Source of the DNA: Thelonectria olida
Taxonomy: Eukaryota > Ascomycota > Sordariomycetes > Hypocreales > Nectriaceae
Reading direction: 5' to 3'
DNA: 64,000 bases
Assembly: GCA_020736575.1 (NCBI GenBank)
Contig: JAGPYM010000008.1
Span: 124,001-188,000 of the forward strand
The translations under genes and the position numbers were made by a program. A model generated the notes under the pieces. The model ran no database searches. It was given only the letters and a program-made list of their open reading frames with translations, and was not told where the DNA came from. This document shows, in pieces, positions 61,044 to 64,000 of this stretch. Position 1 is the first letter of the stretch; each line of letters opens with the position of its first letter.

Positions 61044-61649
61044 TGTATCCACACACCCTGAAGGCGTCAATTCAGTCTGCGTTGTTCATGAAGACTTGCA
61101 ATGTCTCGAGTTCGTTTCCTTCTCGTGGATTGTCCGTGTTCTACTCGTGATGTCAAGCCACTGCACGTCAATTTCGAGGGTTATGCCATCTTGGTGGCCT
61201 TGGACTATGAGGGCGAGGAACGGGGAAAAGTTTGCTTGCGACGACTGGATTCATACATGCGGTTGCGATACAGGTCTATTGCTGGATTATTATAGTGCAT
61301 GGTATTTATAGCCTCGGACATCGGTTATACGTTTGGGAGTGACTGAAAGAGGAGGGAGGGCATCATTCATTGGGTTTACACTCGTTGCGTACCGCCTATT
61401 GCTTGATCATGTTTTTTCTTTGCATGGAGTTTTGTGAGAGTGGACAGAGTATTCGAATTTTGGCTCTTCGCTCTCAACGGGAAGAAATCAATTAAAATGC
61501 AAAAACAGGACACCCAAAAGGACTACCAATCCAATGTACCGTACATGAACTTCGTGATGAATGCGCTGTCCACCCTACCAACCCAAAACAAAGCGTTTCC
61601 CGCCCTTTCCCAAGCTAAACGAAAAACACAAACAAAAGCCATTGAACGC
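61044..61649. other. Convergent spacer between the metacaspase gene and the coiled-coil protein gene
   Basis: 0.6 kb of 3' flanks. No gene seen. Confidence 0.5.
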
Positions 61650-64000
61650 CTATGATACTTCCGCGGAAGAGGATTGTTTTTTGCTGGGTAGAGAGAGGGG
61701 CTTGCGGTTGCCGAGGATGTTGGTGCGGATATCCTCGAGTTCGCGGAGTTGAGCCTTGTTGCTGTAGAGAGAGGGAGGTTAGTCAAACTGAGTCGGAAAC
61801 ACGATGATATTGGGGAGTGTTTTACATACCAAGCGTTGGCAACGTCGAGCTGCAGCTGGAGGGACTTCTTCGCATAACCTGCGTCGGCGCGGAGCGAAGC
61901 CTCCCGCAGCCATCGGGCCTGCATGCACTCCATCTGCACCACCATTCCACGAAGCTCCTTCTTATGACGCTCTTCGGCGCCTTCGGCTGCACGGATGACC
62001 GTCTCGAGAGCCTGATCCGCGCCTTCGAGGGCCTTGCGGTGCTGCTTAGACGACGCGGATTTCGATGAGGCGGCGGCGGCTTCCTTGTTGACGGCAGCCT
62101 TGGCTCGCTCGAGATCCTTCTGGAGCTTCTCGGCGCTGAGGCGGAAAGCGGCGCGCTCACTACGCGCGCGCTCGACCTTTCGTCGGAGAGAAGCCTCGGA
62201 GGCGGCGAGCGCGTCGATGAGCTCTTGTTGCTGCTGGACGTCGTGCTCGAGGTTTTCGTTCTCGGCGCGACTTTTGCGGAGTTGACGCTGCTGGTTGCTT
62301 AGGTCCGTCTGCTGGGCAGTCGCAAGATCGCGCTCCCGCTCAGCTTTTTCGAGCTTGTGCTCCTTGCGCTTGACGACACGCTCGTGCTGCATGGCTGTTT
62401 CCTCGGCTTGTTGGCGCGCATCTTCGAGAAGGTCTTCGAGCACGATCTTCTGGTCCTCTGCGTCACTGAGTTGCCGTTGGAGGTCCTGAGAGGTCTGCTG
62501 GGCTTGTCGCTCAATTTCTCTGTTCTTGGATCGAAGCTCGTGGATGGATTGCTCCGCAACCGAGAGCTGCTGCCGTAGCTCAGCCATCTCCTCAAGCACG
62601 AGTTTGGGGTCTTCCGCGTCATCAAGCTGACGTTGAAGGTCATGCGACGTCTGCTGGGCTCGGCGCTCGGCTTCTCTCGTCCTTGACCGGAGCTCTTGGA
62701 TAGACTGCTCAGCATTCGAGAGCTGATGTTGCAGATCAGCTACCTGGTCCACCTTCTGGTCCTCTAGGTCATCCAGTTGTCGTTGGAGATCCTGCGAGGT
62801 CTGTTGGGCACGACGCTCGGCCTCTCTATTCTTCAACCGGAGCTCCTGGATGAACTGCTCGGCCTCCCTGTTCTTGGACCGGAGCTCTTGGATAGACTCC
62901 TCGGCGTCTATGTTCCTGGACTGAAGCTCTTGGATGGATTGCTCGGCATTCGAGAGCTTGTGTCGTAGCTCGGTTACCTCCAACTCGCGCCCGGAATCCT
63001 TGATCGGGGACTTCCTGGGTGAAACTCTTAGCTTTGATGCCTCGGACTCGTGGACACGACGCTCGAGATCGGCGATCTGTCGCTTGAGAGCCCTGACGCC
63101 ATCCTTCTGGGTTGACTCGCGGTTTAACAAATCAAGCTCCTTCTTGCGGGCGGCGCCGAGGTCACTGTCGAGGAGTACGATGTCCTGCTTGGCCTCGGAG
63201 AGCTCCCTCTCCAGAGCGGCGAATTCTTTGCTAGATTTGTCGAGTCTCTCTTGAAGCCTGGAGACCTTTTCGTCCATTTGTCGATTGGAGTCCTTGATGA
63301 TCATGTCCTTCTGAGCCGACTCGCGCTGTAAGAAGTCAAGTTCCTCTTGGTGGGCGGAGGCGAGGTCATCGTTGTTGTGCTTTTGGAGACGAGTGAGCCT
63401 CTCGTTCTCCCGATTGACCTTAGAAAGCTCCTTCTCCAGAGCGGCAAACTCTTTGCCGGATCTGTCAAGTTCTTCTTGCAGCCGAATGACCTTTTCTTCG
63501 ATCTGGCGAGATAGCCCCTTGGTGACGATAGACTTGTTAGCCATTTCATCTTGGAGCTCTTCAAGATCGTTCTCTGCTCGCTCTTTTTGGGCCAGGGCAT
63601 CATCCATTCGACTCTCGGCGTCCTCGAGCTTGACCTTCAATTCTTCGACTTGCCGAGATAGCCCTTTGGTGGCATCAGACATGTGAGTCATCTCATACTG
63701 AAGTTCATCGAGATTGGTTTCCGCTCGCTCCTTCTGGGTGAGAGCGTCTTCCAATCGATCCTCGGCGTTCTCCATCCTGGCTCTCATATCTTCAAGCTGT
63801 CGAGAGAGTCCTCTTGAGACCATAGACTTATCAGCCATGCCGTCTTGGAGTTCTCTGAGATCGTGTTCCGCTCGCTCCTTTTGAGACAGAGCATCCTCCA
63901 TCTTGGTCCTCATATCCTCGATCTGTCGAGAGAGCCCCTTAGAGACGACAGACCTATTAGCTAGTCTGTCTTGAAGATCTTCAAGGTCGTGTTCTGCCTG
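61650..64000 (-). CDS. Long coiled-coil protein with PACT-like C-terminus (5' end outside the window)
   Basis: Partial; exons seen are 61830-64000 (continues beyond the right edge) and 61650-61761. The frame is open to base 64000. Heptad-rich coiled coil fills nearly the whole segment. Near the window edge about 47-residue repeats share QKERAExDLxELQDxMAxKS and GLSRQ(I/L/V)E. A second set shares AEQSIQELRSxNREAERRAQQTSQDLQRQLxDAED. The end (KKELRGMVVQMECMQARW, then KKSLQLQLDVANACNKAQ) resembles the PACT/centrosome-targeting domain of fungal Mto1/ApsB and Pcp1/Spc110 proteins. By inference it is a microtubule-organising-centre or septal pole component. The last intron is confirmed because unspliced frame loses this pattern. 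Confidence 0.75.

Overview
The window is nuclear DNA of a filamentous ascomycete, most likely a sordariomycete and perhaps of the order Hypocreales. Most genes have one to five short GT..AG introns of about 45-110 bp. The reconstructed proteins are typical of Pezizomycotina: an SPX-RING ligase, a Whi5/Nrm1-type repressor, a Q/P/Y-rich metacaspase and a PNP-NB-ARC-TPR receptor. Exon structures were worked out by hand from splice sites and reading-frame continuity. The order-level placement is inference.

0-13 kb: cystathionine gamma-synthase (+), an SPX-RING E3 ligase (-), the J-protein JJJ1 (+), the autophagy protease ATG4 (-) and the G-patch protein SQS1 (+). 13-21 kb: a divergent histone pair, H2B (-) and H2A (+), then a complex I LYR subunit (NDUFB9/B22 type, -) and the 2-oxoglutarate dehydrogenase E2 subunit KGD2 (+). 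22-27.5 kb: a 14-TM MFS transporter with a long N-terminal tail (+), the H/ACA snoRNP protein GAR1 (-) and a small secreted cysteine-containing protein (-).

28-32 kb holds the most accessory-looking gene, a fungal NLR-like STAND protein: a nucleoside-phosphorylase-like sensor, an NB-ARC NTPase and kinesin-light-chain-type TPRs. It lies divergent to the small secreted protein across an AT-rich spacer. 32-45 kb: a Whi5/Nrm1-family G1/S repressor (-), a YIL108W-type HEXXH metallopeptidase (+) and phosphatidylserine synthase CHO1 (+). 45-64 kb: a Ser/Thr-rich single-pass membrane protein (-), a conserved-looking protein of unknown function (+), a metacaspase (+) and the 3' part of a long coiled-coil protein with a PACT-like C-terminus (-) that runs off the right edge.

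Most genes are housekeeping and functionally unrelated. Loose links are: ribosome and snoRNP biogenesis (JJJ1, SQS1, GAR1); mitochondrial energy metabolism (KGD2, NDUFB9); and G1/S control, since MCB/SCB-like elements lie in the histone intergenic region and a Whi5/Nrm1 repressor is encoded 18 kb away. Two spacers of about 5 kb (34.1-39.0 kb and 53.1-59.0 kb) hold no convincing gene. I found no tRNA, rRNA, CRISPR array or intact transposon.
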